Assembly: GCA_028282395.1 (NCBI GenBank)
Contig: JANQHY010000168.1
Coordinates: 1 to 9,945 of the forward strand
Source: Gammaproteobacteria bacterium
Lineage (GTDB): Bacteria; Pseudomonadota; Gammaproteobacteria; UBA12402
Length of the DNA stretch: 9,945 nucleotides
Reading direction: 5' to 3'
The stretch's first letter is position 1. Each line of letters starts with the position of its first letter. Shown here piece after piece: positions 7,573-9,945 of this stretch. The notes below the pieces were generated by a model, which saw only the letters and a program-made list of their open reading frames with translations, made no database searches and was not told where the DNA came from. The translations under genes were made by a program, and so were the position numbers.

Positions 7573-8259
7573 ATGAAGAAAGTGCCGGTTATTACCATTG
7601 ATGGTCTGTGTGGATCAGGCAAGGGGACTATTGCGCTATTATTGGCGCAAACATTACATTGGCACTATCTTGATAGCGGTATGCTCTACCGCGTTTTAGC
7701 ATTGGCAGTTGATCGCAATAATGCCAGAGAGAATCCAAATAAAATCAAGAAAATAGCAGAAGAACTTGATGTTAAGTTTACCTTCACTGCGCCGGGTCAA
7801 CGTGCGCGCGTGGTTCTCCAGGATGAGGATGTCAGTGAGCAGCTTTACCATCAACAGATAGGGCTGATTGCCTCACAGATATCCGGTTTGCCTGAGGTTC
7901 GTGCCGCGCTGCTTGCACGCCAACGGGTATTTCGCCAAGCACCTGGATTGGTAACAGATGGACGTGATATGGGCACGGTGGTATTCCCTGATGCCGAATT
8001 GAAACTTTTTTTTACCGCAGACCTCAAAGAGCGCGTACAACGGCGCTATAAGCAGTTGCAAGCTAAAGGAATTGATGTTAAAGTTTCGCTACTCGAGACT
8101 GAGCTCGCTGAGCGTGATAGACGGGATATGACGCGATCGCTTGCTCCTCTGACTTTAGCAGAAGGGGCGCTGACGATTGATACCAGTCATTTAACGATTG
8201 ACGAGGTATTGTCTCAAGTGAAAGATTTGGTAAAACAACATCTTGCAGTGAAGATGTAG
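7573..8259 (+). CDS. cmk: Cytidylate kinase
   Basis: Cmk phosphorylates CMP and dCMP with ATP, a cytosolic step that recycles cytidine nucleotides from RNA turnover and lipid synthesis. The 228-residue product equals the long bacterial Cmk form (E. coli 227). It has a P-loop GLCGSGKGT at 11-19 (enteric GPSGAGKGT, so Pro-Ser is Leu-Cys here), the CMP-contacting YLDSGMLYR at 32-40, the insert domain typical of bacterial Cmk (about 60-120), DGRDMGTVVFPDA at 129-141, and an Arg-rich lid RDRRDMTRSLAPL at 181-193. The ATG follows the serC stop by five bases with only a poor ribosome site, which suggests translational coupling to serC. In many gammaproteobacteria aroA precedes cmk; here there is no room for it. 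A terminator-like hairpin spans the stop codon, before rpsA. Confidence 0.97.
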   Translation: MKKVPVITIDGLCGSGKGTIALLLAQTLHWHYLDSGMLYRVLALAVDRNNARENPNKIKKIAEELDVKFTFTAPGQRARVVLQDEDVSEQLYHQQIGLIASQISGLPEVRAALLARQRVFRQAPGLVTDGRDMGTVVFPDAELKLFFTADLKERVQRRYKQLQAKGIDVKVSLLETELAERDRRDMTRSLAPLTLAEGALTIDTSHLTIDEVLSQVKDLVKQHLAVKM

Positions 8260-8266
8260 TTTTTTT
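8238..8266 (+). terminator. Intrinsic terminator-like hairpin across the cmk stop codon
   Basis: A perfect 7-base-pair inverted repeat, ACATCTT (8238-8244) and AAGATGT (8251-8257), encloses a six-base loop and is followed two bases later by seven T (8260-8266). This is the geometry of a Rho-independent terminator. The stem is AT-rich (two G-C pairs), so termination may be partial. It would end or attenuate the gyrA-serC-cmk message before rpsA. Confidence 0.5.
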
Positions 8267-8302
8267 GTTTAACTTTAGACACTGCAATAAAGAGTACTAC
8301 CT

Positions 8303-9945
8303 ATGAGTGAAAATTTTGCCCAATTATTTGAAGAGAGTCTTGCTAATATTGAATTAAAAGCAGGAACCATTGTTAAAGCCTCAGTAATTCGTATCGATAA
8401 AGATTATGTTATCGTTAGTGCTGGGCTCAAGTCTGAAGGGACCATTCCACGCTACCAATTTGAAAATAACCAAGGCGAGTTAGAAGTCAACGTCGGTGAT
8501 GAGGTTGATGTGGCGCTGGAGATGGTTGAGGATGGTTATGGTGAAACCCGCCTATCGCGTGAAAAAGCTAAGCGTGCTGAATCATGGCGCCGATTGGAGC
8601 AAATTCAGGAAAGTAGTGAAAAGATTTTAGGCCGTATTATTGGCCAAGTAAGAGGTGGTTTTACTGTTGATCTATGTGGTCTGAAAGCATTCCTCCCTGG
8701 CTCTTTAGTTGATATTCATCCAGTCAATGAGCCTGATGAGCTAGAAAACAAAGAGATGGAATTTAAAATTATCAAAATGGATGATAAACGCAATAATATC
8801 GTCGTTTCTCACCGTGCGGTATTAGAAGAGGCGATTTCGCAAGAGCGTTCAGTACTGATTGAGCGTTTCCACGAAGGCGATAAGGTTAAAGGTAAAGTGA
8901 AGAACTTGACTGACTATGGTGCCTTTATTGATCTGGGCGGTATTGATGGTTTACTGCATATCACTGACATGTCATGGAAGCGAATTAAACATCCAAGCGA
9001 ACTTGTTGAAGCAGGTAAAGAGTTGGAAGTGGTTGTATTGAGTATTGACCATGAGAAATGCCGTATTTCCCTCGGTATGAAACAGTTAGCTGGGGATCCG
9101 TGGCAAAATATTGAAGAGCGTTACCCGGTTGCAATGCGTGTTAAAGGTGAAGTGACCAGTATTACCGATTATGGTTGCTTTGTTGAACTTGAAGAGGGCA
9201 TTGAAGGATTGGTTCACACCTCTGAAATGGATTGGACGAATAAAAATGTCCAACCTGGCAAAGTCGTTTCATTAGGTGAGACTGTTGAAGCAGTAGTGCT
9301 GGAAGCTGATAGTGGGCGCCGGCGTATTTCATTGAGTATTAAACAGTGTCTTGAGAACCCATGGCAAGATTTTGCTCAGAACCATAAAAAAGGTGAAAAA
9401 ATTAGCGGTAAAATTCGCTCTATCACCGACTTTGGTATTTTTGTCGGACTTGATGGCGGTATTGATGGCTTGTTACATAGCTTTGACTTAAGCTGGGATA
9501 CAAGCGAGCGTGAAAAGATCATGCGCAACTATCGCAAGGGTGAAGAGATTGAAGTTGTTATTCTGGCGATTGAAGCTGATCGTGAACGTATCTCGCTAGG
9601 CATTAAACAGCTACAACAGGATCCTTTCTCTGATTATGTTGAAGAGAATAAGAAAGATACGGTTGTTGAAGGTAAAATTGTTTCAGCTGGCAGCAAAGGG
9701 ATGAAAGTTGAATTGGCTAAAGGCGTCCAGGGCTATATTAGATCGAATGAGCTAGGCTCTAAACCGCTTGGCGGTGGTCAGCCTAATGTTGGTGATCAAG
9801 TCGAAGCGCGTATTATTGGTATTGACAATAAGCGTCGCGAAGTCCAGCTATCAATCAAGGCGATTGAAAAGGGCAGCGCCCGTGCACTGAAAGAGATTCA
9901 GAAGAGTGCTGAGAGCGCTGGAAAAGCAACGCTGGGTGATTTAAT
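8303..9945 (+). CDS. rpsA: 30S ribosomal protein S1 (3' end outside window)
   Basis: S1 binds mRNA on the 30S subunit and helps initiation on structured or weakly ribosome-binding messages. The 547 codons visible contain six S1 (OB-fold) repeats, roughly residues 21-87, 106-171, 192-260, 277-347, 364-434 and 451-520; the middle ones carry the LTDYGAF, ITDYGCF and ITDFGIF signatures. The N-terminus MSENFAQLFEESL aligns with enteric MTESFAQLFEESL (the ribosome-docking end), fixing the ATG at 8303. The frame is still open at the right edge at ...TLGDL; S1 proteins of pseudomonad type end soon after such a sequence, so probably fewer than ten codons are missing. The leader is 43 bases after cmk. 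Its ribosome site is weak (AAGAG around 8290-8294); a non-canonical site is also a feature of autoregulated E. coli rpsA, but autoregulation here is inference. No strong promoter is evident between the hairpin and the ATG. Confidence 0.97.
   Translation, partial: MSENFAQLFEESLANIELKAGTIVKASVIRIDKDYVIVSAGLKSEGTIPRYQFENNQGELEVNVGDEVDVALEMVEDGYGETRLSREKAKRAESWRRLEQIQESSEKILGRIIGQVRGGFTVDLCGLKAFLPGSLVDIHPVNEPDELENKEMEFKIIKMDDKRNNIVVSHRAVLEEAISQERSVLIERFHEGDKVKGKVKNLTDYGAFIDLGGIDGLLHITDMSWKRIKHPSELVEAGKELEVVVLSIDHEKCRISLGMKQLAGDPWQNIEERYPVAMRVKGEVTSITDYGCFVELEEGIEGLVHTSEMDWTNKNVQPGKVVSLGETVEAVVLEADSGRRRISLSIKQCLENPWQDFAQNHKKGEKISGKIRSITDFGIFVGLDGGIDGLLHSFDLSWDTSEREKIMRNYRKGEEIEVVILAIEADRERISLGIKQLQQDPFSDYVEENKKDTVVEGKIVSAGSKGMKVELAKGVQGYIRSNELGSKPLGGGQPNVGDQVEARIIGIDNKRREVQLSIKAIEKGSARALKEIQKSAESAGKATLGDL

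Noticed and set aside
8265..8293. TTGTTT and TAAAGA as an rpsA promoter
   Set aside because: Both hexamers are poor, and transcription would start within a few bases of the ATG, leaving no leader.
1..9945. A new defence, mobile or biosynthetic system spanning several genes
   Set aside because: All genes but one belong to well-known housekeeping families; there are no transposases, integrases, repeat arrays or co-directional unknown genes that would form a system.

Overview
The window looks like a chromosomal housekeeping segment from a gammaproteobacterium with moderate to low G+C. Three things point there: the run gyrA-serC-cmk-rpsA, a folC-dedD pair, and the lipid A gene lpxH, which implies a lipopolysaccharide-bearing Gram-negative envelope. 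gyrA directly followed by serC recalls pseudomonad- and Legionella/Coxiella-type gammaproteobacteria more than enterics. Genus cannot be fixed from the sequence alone; a host-associated Legionellales-like organism is a guess, not a result.

Layout. Positions 1-1067 hold the 3' part of folC (folate polyglutamylation) and, immediately after it, dedD (a membrane-anchored SPOR-domain division protein), both on the plus strand. lpxH (UDP-2,3-diacylglucosamine hydrolase) lies convergently on the minus strand at 1022-1777 and overlaps the end of dedD by 46 bases. A 131-base divergent spacer separates lpxH from an unrecognised gene (1909-2697) for a 262-residue protein with two predicted membrane segments and an acidic, Asn/Asp-rich tail. 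nagZ (peptidoglycan-recycling N-acetylglucosaminidase) follows at 2817-3833. gyrA (3940-6486), serC (6488-7567) and cmk (7573-8259) are tightly packed, with 1- and 5-base junctions, and are probably co-transcribed. A terminator-like hairpin overlaps the cmk stop codon, and rpsA (from 8303) runs off the right edge only a few codons before its expected end.

How the genes relate. gyrA, serC, cmk and rpsA serve DNA topology, serine/PLP-linked biosynthesis, pyrimidine nucleotide supply and translation. dedD, lpxH and nagZ are all envelope functions: septal peptidoglycan, lipid A and muropeptide recycling. There is no tRNA, rRNA, CRISPR array, insertion sequence or phage gene. No stretch longer than 131 bases lacks a gene. 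I see no clear new multi-gene system. The one element not explained by known families is the two-membrane-segment protein at 1909-2697. The absence of aroA between serC and cmk, and the hairpin before rpsA, are the other points worth checking.
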